DNA of 64,000 bases, taken from Paludibacter sp. Lineage in GTDB: Bacteria > Bacteroidota > Bacteroidia > Bacteroidales > Paludibacteraceae. Where the stretch lies: the NCBI GenBank assembly GCA_028710415.1, contig JAQTUE010000012.1, positions 101,114 to 165,113 of the forward strand, in the 5' to 3' direction. Made by a program: the position numbers and the translations under genes. The notes below the pieces were generated by a model. It did not search any database. It saw nothing but the letters and a program-made list of their open reading frames with translations, and had not been told where the DNA came from. Below are positions 36,306-44,340 of this stretch, piece after piece (the first letter of the stretch is position 1; each line of letters begins with the position of its first letter).

Positions 36306-36554
36306 TTATTTTGAGGCAGGGCTTTTGAGGATTTTATCTTGAGCATCGAAGCCTTTTTCGCAGGCTTCCTTCTCTCCGCCTTGATATTGATCCCCGCACT
36401 CACTTTTATTCCCTTTTAAAACTCTGATTGTTCCACCTGCGGCACTTGCCATTGCCTCATGAATAGACTGCTCTTGTGTTTTTACTTCATCTGCGGATGC
36501 AGACACACCTATTATTGCAGCCGCAAGCAAAGCCAACGCTATAACTCTCTTCAT
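36306..36554 (-). CDS. Small exported protein, 82 aa
   Basis: Signal peptide MKRVIALALLAAAIIGVSASA followed by a short mature part with two cysteines (SECGDQYQGGEKEACEKGFD), probably one disulfide. The start is taken at the ATG at 36554; an ATG four codons earlier exists. It stands alone between the ISL3-like gene and the TnpB element. Function unknown. Confidence 0.65.
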   Translation of the reverse strand: MKRVIALALLAAAIIGVSASADEVKTQEQSIHEAMASAAGGTIRVLKGNKSECGDQYQGGEKEACEKGFDAQDKILKSPASK

Positions 36555-36659
36555 TTGATTCTCCATTTCATGTTATTTGTAAACGAGAATGATTATACAC
36601 AAAAGAAAAAACCAAGCAAAGTATTTTTACAAATCAAAATAACCTTTATGATACAGGAA

Positions 36660-38005
36660 AATCAACCACCACCACATAATAAATGAGGTGGTTTGTAACT
36701 AACCAGCGGTAAAGTGACTACTAAGTCTCCCGCCTTAAAGTGCTGTTACATCGTGGGGACGTTGACATGCCCCGTACTATCAAAATTTATTTCGATAGTC
36801 TCTTTGGATACAAAAGCTATCCCTTTGTTCCATAAGTTCATTGCACCGATACGATCATCATTTGATGTATACCCACACCCTTTGCATTTAAAAGTATGGT
36901 TGCGTTTATCTCGATTATATCGATCTGTATTTCCACACTTTGGACACGATTGGGAAGTATATTTTGGATCGACAGTTATGGCTTTTTTGCCTGCTAATTC
37001 AGCTTTATATTCGATCTTCTGACGAAGATCAAAGAAAGCCCACGAAACAGAAATATATCTATTTTGCTTACAGACTTTTTCTGTTGCATTTCGAACTCCG
37101 TGCAAGTCTTCCAATACAATCAGTGCTTTATCTTTACAATTGGCTACGAGTGCCTTTGATGTAACGTGGTTAACGTCATTCATCCAACGGGTTTCTCGCT
37201 GACCAATCTCTCTAAGTCTTCGTCTTGAAGAGGCTGTCCCCCTTCGTTGAAGCTCTTTGCGGGTCTTAATAAACTGTGCTCGCTTATCTTTGATGTGACG
37301 ACCCTTAAAAAAAAACGTCTTTCCATTGCTGCCATAAGAGACAGCGGTAAAATTAATTCCAAGATCAACACCAATAACATCATTACATGCTGTGATATCG
37401 TATTTGTCTATCTCTTTTGTAATAGGGATATAAAGATATAAGGCTCCACTTTTTACTACAACTTTACACGTTCCAAAACTCCATTCATCGGTAAAATACT
37501 TTTCAACACCTTTTGCCTCATAAGGGATTTTTATCCGACCGCTTGTATGAGTTATTAAAGAGAAGAAACCGTCTTTAGTGAGAGAATAATCCCTATTCCA
37601 GACTAAATCTAATTCTCCTCTGTTGAAGTTAATCAAACTCCACTGATGTTTATTTGACTTTGCCGACCGATATCGGGCTATAACTGTTCGCATTACCGAT
37701 AGAGCCATTTGAGACTTCATGTTGTACTCGGCACGAAGAGTTGGATAAGTTATCGCGTGAAGCTTTGGTTGAATAAGCTGTTTAGATTCAAAAACTATCT
37801 CACTGATATAGTTGCAAGCCACGGTATAGGCATTAATGGTCTCTTGAATAAGAGCCTTCTGTTCCTTTGTGGCGTACAGCTTTATCTTAGCAGTGATTGT
37901 AGTATTCTGTTTCATGCAAAAATTATAACGTAATATTTAGTGAAATATAGTACAATACTAAAAGAAAGTAATGCGCGTTCCTCCACCAGCTAAAGCAGGT
38001 GGTTT
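36660..38005 (-). mobile_element. TnpB-only IS200/IS605-family element
   Basis: One tnpB gene (36746-37915) without tnpA, flanked by short hairpins: ACCACC...GGTGGT at 36664-36693 on the tnpB 3' side and CCACCAGC...GCAGGTGG at 37983-38002 on its 5' side. Similar hairpins at both ends, oriented inwards, are what IS200/IS605 ends look like; the element would depend on a TnpA elsewhere. It lies just upstream of the gene at 38021, close to its ribosome-binding site. Exact ends and target tetranucleotide are not established. Confidence 0.65.
36746..37915 (-). CDS. tnpB: TnpB RNA-guided nuclease (IS200/IS605)
   Basis: A 389-aa TnpB of normal length. N-terminal OrfB helix-turn-helix region (KLYATKEQKALIQETINAYT), RuvC acids in GVDLGINF (Asp, about 180), VLEDLHGV (Glu, about 267) and NDDRIGAMN (Asp, about 352), and a zinc finger CPKCG...CKGCG (about 326-348). 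All catalytic residues are present, so it should be active as an omega-RNA-guided nuclease. The guide RNA should arise from the 3' end of the gene and the hairpin area 36660-36745. The start is taken at the ATG at 37915. Confidence 0.93.
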   Translation of the reverse strand: MKQNTTITAKIKLYATKEQKALIQETINAYTVACNYISEIVFESKQLIQPKLHAITYPTLRAEYNMKSQMALSVMRTVIARYRSAKSNKHQWSLINFNRGELDLVWNRDYSLTKDGFFSLITHTSGRIKIPYEAKGVEKYFTDEWSFGTCKVVVKSGALYLYIPITKEIDKYDITACNDVIGVDLGINFTAVSYGSNGKTFFFKGRHIKDKRAQFIKTRKELQRRGTASSRRRLREIGQRETRWMNDVNHVTSKALVANCKDKALIVLEDLHGVRNATEKVCKQNRYISVSWAFFDLRQKIEYKAELAGKKAITVDPKYTSQSCPKCGNTDRYNRDKRNHTFKCKGCGYTSNDDRIGAMNLWNKGIAFVSKETIEINFDSTGHVNVPTM

Positions 38006-38020
38006 CCCGTTGGAGGTCAA

Positions 38021-38437
38021 ATGAAATTAAAATTAGGTCCGATCCTACAATCCGATATCGAACTTGGTGACAAAATCAACATCGATCGTATAAGCGTTTA
38101 TCGCTTGCGAACCGGCAAAGTTGCGAAATCGATTCGGACCTATCTTTTGTATTCGGCTGCAGCAACAATGATTGACGCTGATCGTGCATTGTTTGCCAAA
38201 ATGGATTCCGCTAAAGAAGGAGTTGTTCAAATGGCAGCATTATTCCAAGAGTGGGAATCCCAGTCAATCAGTATCCCCGAGAATATGATTGACATCAAGA
38301 ACGAAGTGATATCGAAGCTGCCTCATCTTACAGGTCTTTTCGCCAGTCTTGATGAGGTCAAAATGGAACGTCTGATTTTTTTAGCCCTATGGGAATATTA
38401 CAATATTGGAGAAAACGATGAAAAAGATTCTAATTAA
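38021..38437 (+). CDS. Hypothetical protein, 138 aa
   Basis: First gene of a four-gene cassette (38021-39658). Soluble and helical; residues 20-45 (INIDRISVYRLRTGKVAKSI) look like a basic helix that could bind nucleic acid. It has a GGAGG site 5 bases before the ATG, next to the TnpB element's end. The 3' end overlaps the next gene by 20 bases. No family known to me. Confidence 0.6.
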   Translation: MKLKLGPILQSDIELGDKINIDRISVYRLRTGKVAKSIRTYLLYSAAATMIDADRALFAKMDSAKEGVVQMAALFQEWESQSISIPENMIDIKNEVISKLPHLTGLFASLDEVKMERLIFLALWEYYNIGENDEKDSN

Positions 38438-38783
38438 CGAAGAGCGCGCAAAACAATACGCTCAATTGGCAGATGGTATTGCCGACAAAATCACCCCTGA
38501 GCAACTTGAAGTGCTCAAATATGATAGCTACGGTCTCGACAATGAAGATGAAGAACGTATGTATCACGGGGCAGGGTTTGGATGGGTCGAATTTAGCCCA
38601 CTTGGTCATATTGTAGATATGCAGTATGCATCACGCGAAGTCGGGTTAGAAGATGAAGGTTCAAAAGAACCGAATATCTGCAATTACCCCTTTAGCAAAA
38701 AAGATGTAATGCCTAAAATTTTAACAACCGGCAATATCCGCGTATTAGTGAATTTTTCAAGATTTGAATTGCAAAGATTTTAA
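38418..38783 (+). CDS. Hypothetical protein, 121 aa
   Basis: Starts at the ATG at 38418, with TTGGAGAA just upstream; the open frame begins four codons earlier. The protein is acidic with MKKILINEERAKQYAQLADG and YPFSKKDVMPKILTTGNIRV. Unknown family; it may act together with the two neighbours, all closely spaced. Confidence 0.6.
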   Translation: MKKILINEERAKQYAQLADGIADKITPEQLEVLKYDSYGLDNEDEERMYHGAGFGWVEFSPLGHIVDMQYASREVGLEDEGSKEPNICNYPFSKKDVMPKILTTGNIRVLVNFSRFELQRF

Positions 38784-38794
38784 GGAAAACGAAA

Positions 38795-39043
38795 ATGATA
38801 GACTACGATATAGTTGAAGCTCAAAACGCAAGTGATTTAAAAGAAAAAGTTGTTTTCAGAATTGAGACGGGGTGGGTACCAATAGGTGGTGTTTCGATTT
38901 TTAAAAATGGCGACAGGGTAACATACTCACAAGCTCTCACTAAAACATCGAGAGATCTAAAAGCTGAAGAGGAATCCGAAAAAGTCAAAGAACTCATCAA
39001 TTTGCTTTTGGAACATTTTAAACAATCAAACCAAGGAAGCTGA
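38795..39043 (+). CDS. Hypothetical protein, 82 aa
   Basis: The N-terminal half (LKEKVVFRIETGWVPIGGVS, FKNGDRVTYSQAL) matches the size and pattern of DUF1737-type small proteins ('L...V......GW.P.GG......Q.'); the C-terminal half is a charged helix. Role unknown. Its stop is immediately followed by the ATG of the DUF1643 gene. Confidence 0.6.
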   Translation: MIDYDIVEAQNASDLKEKVVFRIETGWVPIGGVSIFKNGDRVTYSQALTKTSRDLKAEEESEKVKELINLLLEHFKQSNQGS

Positions 39044-39658
39044 ATGAAAAAAGTAGATGGCCCCTACATCGGCCGACAAATCAAACATTTTGAGAAAGTT
39101 GATGTTGACAGCGTAGAAGCCTTGTTCTCATCAGAAGAAACCCCGAGATTCCGTTATAGATTAAAGCTGCCATACTTTAAAGAAGAGGGTAGACATAAAA
39201 CTGCCTTGGTCTTATTGAAAAATCCGTCATCAGCGGATCAAAAGATGGCTGACAAAACCGTCCAAAACGTCGAGAAAGTTATTTACAAAACATTTCATGA
39301 TGTCGGCACGGTTGAAGTCGCAAATATCTATGCCATGCGAGGTACAAAACCAAAAGACGTACAGTTCGCTCTTGATTCAAACGAAGATCCTCTTGGCCCA
39401 GATAATGATTTGCATATCGCCAATATTCTCGCAAAAAGCGATTATGTAGTTATTGCATGGGGAGGCGCATCACCAATTAGACGGTCATCATACGATAAGC
39501 GGGTTGATGAGGTACTCGCACTCATAAAAGAAAACTTCAAATCTTCACATATCTATCGGAAAGCAAATAAAGGCTCATCGAGATATCCGTATCACGCATG
39601 CTATTGGCCGGATTCTACCGATTTTGTGCATTATATTTCCCTTTCTGCTTTTCATTAA
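39044..39658 (+). CDS. DUF1643-family protein, 204 aa
   Basis: Recognisable DUF1643 pattern: ALVLLKNPSSADQKMADKTV (usually '.LNPSTAD....DPT...'), VANIYAMRGTKPKDVQFALD, EDPLGPDNDLHIANILAKSD and VVIAWGGASPIRRSSYDKRV. The family's biochemical role is unknown. It closes the four-gene cassette; ATG directly follows the preceding TGA. Confidence 0.8.
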   Translation: MKKVDGPYIGRQIKHFEKVDVDSVEALFSSEETPRFRYRLKLPYFKEEGRHKTALVLLKNPSSADQKMADKTVQNVEKVIYKTFHDVGTVEVANIYAMRGTKPKDVQFALDSNEDPLGPDNDLHIANILAKSDYVVIAWGGASPIRRSSYDKRVDEVLALIKENFKSSHIYRKANKGSSRYPYHACYWPDSTDFVHYISLSAFH

Positions 39659-39692
39659 CAATAACGACGACTATCTGAGAATTTAAAAGAGG

Positions 39693-39768
39693 TGGTGGGT
39701 CAAGCAGGACTCGAACCTGCGACCAAGCGGTTATGAGCCGCCGGCTCTGACCACTGAGCTATTGACCC
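39693..39768 (-). tRNA. tRNA-Ile2 (anticodon CAU, lysidine type)
   Basis: A 76-nt cloverleaf read on the minus strand: acceptor GGGTCAA pairs with TTGACCC, discriminator A and encoded CCA; anticodon stem GGCGG/CCGCT (one G-T pair) with loop CTCATAA. The arms and loop (GGCGGCTCATAACCGCTTGG) are almost those of bacterial ileX tRNA rather than elongator tRNA-Met. The CAU anticodon would become lysidine-CAU by TilS and read AUA. tRNA genes also serve as integration sites. Confidence 0.9.
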
Positions 39769-39777
39769 TTATTATGA

Positions 39778-39816
39778 ATAAAACGATCCCCCCGGGTGAA
39801 TCGCTGGCGGGGGGAT
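39778..39816 (-). terminator. Rho-independent terminator of the small-RNA candidate
   Basis: An 8-bp perfect stem (ATCCCCCC/GGGGGGAT, 39786-39793 and 39809-39816) followed on the minus strand by CGTTTTATTC. The tRNA-Ile2 begins 17 bases further on. Confidence 0.65.
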
Positions 39817-39967
39817 TGATAAACTTTAATCAGGAAGGAGACGGATCGGCGGCAATTCCATCAGCGCCGATTCAAACCTGATCGGAGATGCAATCGGTTC
39901 GGTATGCTTTGATGAGGGATGGCTTGTCACCAAGAAAATCAACCTTTGGTTTTCTCGCTCGGTGAAC
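39786..39967 (-). ncRNA. Candidate small RNA, about 180 nt
   Basis: Between a perfect sigma-70 promoter (39974-40002) and a terminator (39786-39816) on the minus strand lies a sequence that folds into several hairpins. At the 5' end TCACCGAG pairs with CTTGGTGA around an inner GAAAACCAA/TTGATTTTC stem. A hairpin ATCGGCG...CGCCGAT lies in the middle. The region is GC-richer than its flanks. No convincing open frame with a ribosome-binding site lies on that strand. It does not match the closing stem of 6S RNA. It could alternatively be a leader for the tRNA-Ile2. Confidence 0.5.
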
Positions 39968-39973
39968 AAAAAA

Positions 39974-40002
39974 ATTATATTATAAAAAAATATTTGTGTC
40001 AA
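39974..40002 (-). promoter_or_regulatory. Consensus sigma-70 promoter (TTGACA-17-TATAAT)
   Basis: On the minus strand TTGACA (40002-39997), a 17-base spacer and TATAAT (39979-39974). Transcription should begin near 39967. This is the best promoter in the window and should be strong and constitutive. Confidence 0.75.
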
Positions 40003-40112
40003 TAGTTTTTACGATAAAAATATATAAAAAAATAGTTTTTGATTTTTATTTTTTTATAGCTCTTTGGAATCGGTTAAAATTTCCGTGTATTTTGAATATG
40101 CGGAGAATATGT

Positions 40113-41942
40113 ATGATACCTTTTAATGACTTACGCGGCATCTGGGAATCGGCTTCGGCAGGAATGTCTAAAAACTCTTTAGAGGACGCTACGGTCCTTA
40201 CTTTTCCATGGATACTGTCAAATGGTGAGATTGAGATCAGATCTTTGATCGTTTCACCAAACAATCAAATAGCTGCCATGATCACATTCAACACCAAAAC
40301 GGCTATGGTAAGTTTTGATAATTTCAGTTCATGGGGTGATTTTTCTAAATCTTCAATTGAAGCTCAAAAAGCAAAATTCAACACGTACGGACTGAAAGAT
40401 TATACTGAAAAAGCTTTTGCCTTTAATGCCATCGATCCAATAGTGGGAAAAGAAATTGATTTTGGCAATCTGATCTCATTTGTAGCGGATATTCGATTTT
40501 CAAACAATGATCATGTAAGAGCATTATTTGAATCGATCTTGTCTAAGCGTAAAGAACTTGTAAACCTACTGTCTCCAAAATCTCCCGAATCTAAAAATGA
40601 TGCCGGCAATAATTACAGAAAATATGCAGAACTCAGATCCAATGAAATCGCAACAACAATGAAGCAAAAATGGCGATCTCTGGATTTCGATCAGGATAAT
40701 CCTCTACAAGTCGAGATCGCAAAACGTTTATTCGCTTGTGCCGATATCTTGCTTGTTGGGGAAACCGGTATCGGTAAAACATGGAATCCAAGCAATATTG
40801 CCAAGCGCAACGGGATCCCAATGAAAATGATTCAATTCACGCAAAACACCGATTCGGTCGATCTCCATGGCGTCGACGTTATTCGACAGGGGCTTTTTGA
40901 TAAAGAACCGTCAATGTGTTTTCGCTACGGACAGTTATCTATGGCTTTTATGGAATCGAGAGATTTAGCAAAGGAGGGAACTCCTTCGATGGTCATTTTG
41001 GATGAACTTCTAAGAGCACGAGACCAATCATCTTTAATCTCTTCGCTTTCGGTATCTGAATCGACGAATGAATATGTTTTGTCTCTCCCGAATGTTGTTG
41101 ATTATGTAATGCTCAAGAACAATACAAACGGTGCTACCGGATGGTTCGCCGTCACTGACGTCGTTGATGACCGCATGACATGGATTAAAATGTCAGGGGA
41201 TGGCATCGGAGGAGAAATGCCAAAGCATTTTTTCGTAACTAAAAATTTAACTCTTGCAGCAGAGATGCATTCTCGCGGCGATCTTCCAACCATTAGAAAA
41301 GATCATTTGAAAAACATCCCAAATGCTATTTTGGCAACAGGCCAAAAAAATGAAGAAATCCGCGTACCGCAACGTGCCGTAGCGATTATTGCGACTTCAA
41401 ATGTCGGGGAGCACTATGATGTTGGAATGACTAAGGATAATGCGCTCTTTAGACGTCTAAGAAAAACACCTGTTCTGTCTCCGCCTATTCCTTTCATGAT
41501 CGAAAGAAGCCTCTCGAAGGTTGAGTTTTCCAACGATGATGCGAGAAAGAAAGTGCAAAAAATATTAACCAAGTTTTTAACTTCGCTCGACAAAAGAGCG
41601 GGCAAAGAGATTGCGACAACCGCAAGAGTCAACTTTGGCACCGTTGATGATATTATTGAAGCAATCGATCTGGATGATCCTTTTAAAACAACCGGCTTCG
41701 GTAACGTTTATGATGCTATGAAATCGAAAGCTTACGACTTCGTAGACTTAGATTCTGATTCAACGGCTGAAGGCATGATGGTAAACCCTGCACTTTTACA
41801 AATTGATGAAATTGTTGAAGTCGTTCGTTCAGCTTTTGCTGATAAAAATGCCGTTGTGGATATGACTTCAACACCATCGAGAGGAACTGCGGCTGCACCA
41901 TCGCGCGGCAGTGGTGCACGTCGATCGGCAGGAAGATTCTAA
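40113..41942 (+). CDS. MoxR-type AAA+ ATPase, 609 aa
   Basis: The N-terminal ~190 residues are specific to this protein; then an AAA+ domain with Walker A LLVGETGIGKTW (about 213), Walker B MVILDELLRARDQS (about 293) and RAVAIIATSNVGEHYDVGM sensor 1, as in MoxR/CbbQ ATPases. The C terminus is Ser/Arg/Gly-rich (TPSRGTAAAPSRGSGARRSA). MoxR ATPases act with VWA proteins as chaperone-like or metal-insertion complexes. The ATG at 40113 has a GGAG site; its TAATG stop overlaps the VWA gene's start. Confidence 0.85.
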   Translation: MIPFNDLRGIWESASAGMSKNSLEDATVLTFPWILSNGEIEIRSLIVSPNNQIAAMITFNTKTAMVSFDNFSSWGDFSKSSIEAQKAKFNTYGLKDYTEKAFAFNAIDPIVGKEIDFGNLISFVADIRFSNNDHVRALFESILSKRKELVNLLSPKSPESKNDAGNNYRKYAELRSNEIATTMKQKWRSLDFDQDNPLQVEIAKRLFACADILLVGETGIGKTWNPSNIAKRNGIPMKMIQFTQNTDSVDLHGVDVIRQGLFDKEPSMCFRYGQLSMAFMESRDLAKEGTPSMVILDELLRARDQSSLISSLSVSESTNEYVLSLPNVVDYVMLKNNTNGATGWFAVTDVVDDRMTWIKMSGDGIGGEMPKHFFVTKNLTLAAEMHSRGDLPTIRKDHLKNIPNAILATGQKNEEIRVPQRAVAIIATSNVGEHYDVGMTKDNALFRRLRKTPVLSPPIPFMIERSLSKVEFSNDDARKKVQKILTKFLTSLDKRAGKEIATTARVNFGTVDDIIEAIDLDDPFKTTGFGNVYDAMKSKAYDFVDLDSDSTAEGMMVNPALLQIDEIVEVVRSAFADKNAVVDMTSTPSRGTAAAPSRGSGARRSAGRF

Positions 41943-43696
41943 TGCTTAAAATTAAAAAGAATCTAACAGAGGAGGAACAAACTTATCTTAGAGATTTTGT
42001 TGTTTCTTTTGCGGATCCAGCGCTTGTAAGAGCTATGGTTATGGATATTGTCCCTGAAGACACTGTAACAGTTAATGCGACGTATGGAGTTGAAACAGCC
42101 TTCCACTATTATGACCATGGCGCTAAAGAACACAAAATTTTTATTGGTACTGATTACGAAAGCCTCCATGATTCTCTTGATGATCGTGACCAAGTCAAGC
42201 AATACGTATTAGCACTTCTTGTGCATGAGCTTGGTCACGCGAACTACACCGATCTTGATGGAAAAGCAATTTCTGAGGAGTGTAAAAAAGAAAAGATTCC
42301 TTTTGCGCTTTGGAATACTGCTGAAGATGCTCGCATTGAAATAAAAATGCGCCAATTGATTCTCGACAAAATCGATATTAACTATATGTTTGGATGGGAA
42401 AAATGGCTTCCAAATCCGCAAGAAAGTGCGGATATGTCTCCTGAAGCAATCCTACTGACAATGATTAACTGTGAAAATTCGCGTCCTGTCAATGCAATTA
42501 GAGCGAAGAGAGTAGGGCAATATTATACCCGTTTCGTTAATGCTTCAGACAGCTTTGAGGTTATCGACATACTGAAAGAGTGGCGTGACGAGTTCTATTC
42601 GCCAAGCCACAACATGATGAATGATATGAGCAAAGGAATGTCCGGCGAAGATGCTGCGATGCAAGCAATGCAAGCCGCCCTTCAAGAAGCGCTCAGTCAA
42701 ATGAATCAGGCTCTTGGAGGAAAGGGCAATCAATCGGTTCCGGGTCCTTCAGGCGATGAGACGGTGTCGGTGGGATGTCAAACCGGCGAAATTGATATTA
42801 ATGCTCTTGAAGCAGCAAGTCTATCAATAACAAGAGCGATGCAGGAGCAGCGAGAACTCAACCAGCAGATCAGATGTAAAGGAAACTTTGGTGATGTCGC
42901 CATAGAGGAGGCATCGAATACCGACAAAATTTTTAAAGGTGAACCAAAATTCTATCTGAAAGATGAATATGAATTAATATTAAAACATTTCAGAAAAATT
43001 CTCACTCCTATAGAAACAAATCGGGCGCAGCGTATGCCAACGAGAACACTTAATGTAAAGGCGCTTGGTTTAACCAAAAGCAGTCCGAATACACAAAACA
43101 TTTACAAGAAAAAAGAACAGCACAAAAACGAAAAAGGTAAAAAAATACTTTTCGTTCTTGACCTTTCTGGATCAATGGGCGGATATGCTGTTTATAGTCA
43201 ACGAACAATTGCACTGGCCGCCAACACGTTAGCCAAGAATTCTCGATATTCTATCGATCTGATCGGCTCCAAAGTTCTAAATGACGTTTCTCTGCATCAA
43301 GCAATCTCTTTGCCATACGACGATAAGAATATCTTAGCTATGGAAGCAAATGGCGAATCCGAAGGGATCGCTGATGCTGTCACAAACTCGAAACAATATT
43401 TTGCCAGCAAGGATATTGTTATCTTCATCACTGACGGCGATATTCACGATAAAAAGGTGAGCAAGAAATTTTTTCAAAAATATATAAATCCCGCTGCAAA
43501 AACAATTGGAGTATTTGTTGGGGGACACGACGGCCATAATCATAAGATGGCAGATTGGTTTGATTATTTCATAAAAGACGAAAGCGTTTCCGCAGCCGTT
43601 GAAAAGTTTGTGCACATTATTATGCACGGCAAAGAGAAAAAACAACCGTCGAACCCATTACCGTCTTCAGGGGCACCAAGAGGAAGAAAGAAATAA
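41942..43696 (+). CDS. VWA-domain protein with HExxH metallopeptidase-like region, 584 aa
   Basis: Residues about 90-125 hold LLVHELGHANYTD (HELGH zincin signature) and NTAEDARIEIKMR, the HExxH...ED pattern of CobT/DUF2201-like partners of MoxR ATPases. The middle contains a Met/Gln/Ala-rich stretch (AMQAMQAALQEALSQMNQAL). The C-terminal von Willebrand A domain has MIDAS DLSGSMGG (about 406) and VIFITDGDIHDK. It overlaps the AAA+ gene by one base, so the two almost surely form a complex. The target is not known. Confidence 0.85.
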   Translation: MLKIKKNLTEEEQTYLRDFVVSFADPALVRAMVMDIVPEDTVTVNATYGVETAFHYYDHGAKEHKIFIGTDYESLHDSLDDRDQVKQYVLALLVHELGHANYTDLDGKAISEECKKEKIPFALWNTAEDARIEIKMRQLILDKIDINYMFGWEKWLPNPQESADMSPEAILLTMINCENSRPVNAIRAKRVGQYYTRFVNASDSFEVIDILKEWRDEFYSPSHNMMNDMSKGMSGEDAAMQAMQAALQEALSQMNQALGGKGNQSVPGPSGDETVSVGCQTGEIDINALEAASLSITRAMQEQRELNQQIRCKGNFGDVAIEEASNTDKIFKGEPKFYLKDEYELILKHFRKILTPIETNRAQRMPTRTLNVKALGLTKSSPNTQNIYKKKEQHKNEKGKKILFVLDLSGSMGGYAVYSQRTIALAANTLAKNSRYSIDLIGSKVLNDVSLHQAISLPYDDKNILAMEANGESEGIADAVTNSKQYFASKDIVIFITDGDIHDKKVSKKFFQKYINPAAKTIGVFVGGHDGHNHKMADWFDYFIKDESVSAAVEKFVHIIMHGKEKKQPSNPLPSSGAPRGRKK

Positions 43697-43719
43697 TATA
43701 TTATATTCGTAATATACGG

Positions 43720-43748
43720 TTGACAATGGTATTTTTTTCTGCTATTCT
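43720..43748 (+). promoter_or_regulatory. Sigma-70 promoter of the nuclease gene
   Basis: TTGACA (43720-43725), 17-base spacer, TATTCT (43743-43748); it lies 33 bases before the nuclease ATG. Strong match. Confidence 0.7.
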
Positions 43749-43781
43749 TTTGTTACGTTATTTACCAAAAAAGGGGATTTT

Positions 43782-44300
43782 ATGAAAGTGTCTGCAATTT
43801 CTTTGTTGCTTATTGGCTCAATGGCGTTTGGTCAAGTTGCTACCCTTACGAGAGTAGTCGATGGTGATACTGTTTATTTTTCAAATGGGGACAAGTGTCG
43901 TATTGGATTCATAGACACGCCGGAGAGCAAGCAAAACGGGAAGGCCTCTCGCGATGCATCTAAATGCAACGGCTTAACAGTAGATACTATTGTAGACGCC
44001 GGTAAAGCCTCATCAGATAAAGCCAAATCACTTCTAAATATTGGCTCATCATACCGATACGATGTAATTGGGTCAGATCAATATGATCGATCTATATGTG
44101 TCTTGAAAATGCCGAATGGCAGCACGTTCAATCAAATCATGGTTCAGACAGGATACGCAGTTCCTTTTGGAAAATATATTAAAGATCAGGGAGATTATCG
44201 TCTTTACTATGGAGCTATGCGAGATGCAAAACAACACAATGCTGGGCTGTGGGCATCAAATCGTCCTGTAATGCAATGTATGGAATCAATAGACGAATAA
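43782..44300 (+). CDS. Secreted thermonuclease (SNase family), 172 aa
   Basis: Signal peptide MKVSAISLLLIGSMAFG. The SNase-like domain shows LTRVVDGDTVYF, CRIGFIDTPESK (Arg and Asp, Glu of the active site) and SDQYDRSICVL (second Arg), so catalytic residues are intact. Family enzymes cut DNA or RNA near the cell surface using calcium. Secreted nucleases are common on conjugative plasmids, where they may degrade incoming competitor DNA or serve entry (inference). It has its own promoter and terminator. Confidence 0.93.
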   Translation: MKVSAISLLLIGSMAFGQVATLTRVVDGDTVYFSNGDKCRIGFIDTPESKQNGKASRDASKCNGLTVDTIVDAGKASSDKAKSLLNIGSSYRYDVIGSDQYDRSICVLKMPNGSTFNQIMVQTGYAVPFGKYIKDQGDYRLYYGAMRDAKQHNAGLWASNRPVMQCMESIDE

Positions 44301-44314
44301 AATCTTCTTCTATT

Positions 44315-44340
44315 GCCGCTTTATATAGCGGCTTCTTTTT
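44315..44340 (+). terminator. Rho-independent terminator after the nuclease gene
   Basis: GCCGCT-TTATAT-AGCGGC followed by TTCTTTTT. The convergent lipoprotein gene ends within it (44339). Confidence 0.7.

Noticed and set aside
39837..39984. A plus-strand open frame (IGGNSISADSNLIGDAIGSV...) after AGGAAGGAGA
   Set aside because: There is no ATG, GTG or TTG at a suitable distance from the ribosome-binding-like sequence, and the opposite strand has a perfect promoter and terminator, so an RNA gene is the better reading.
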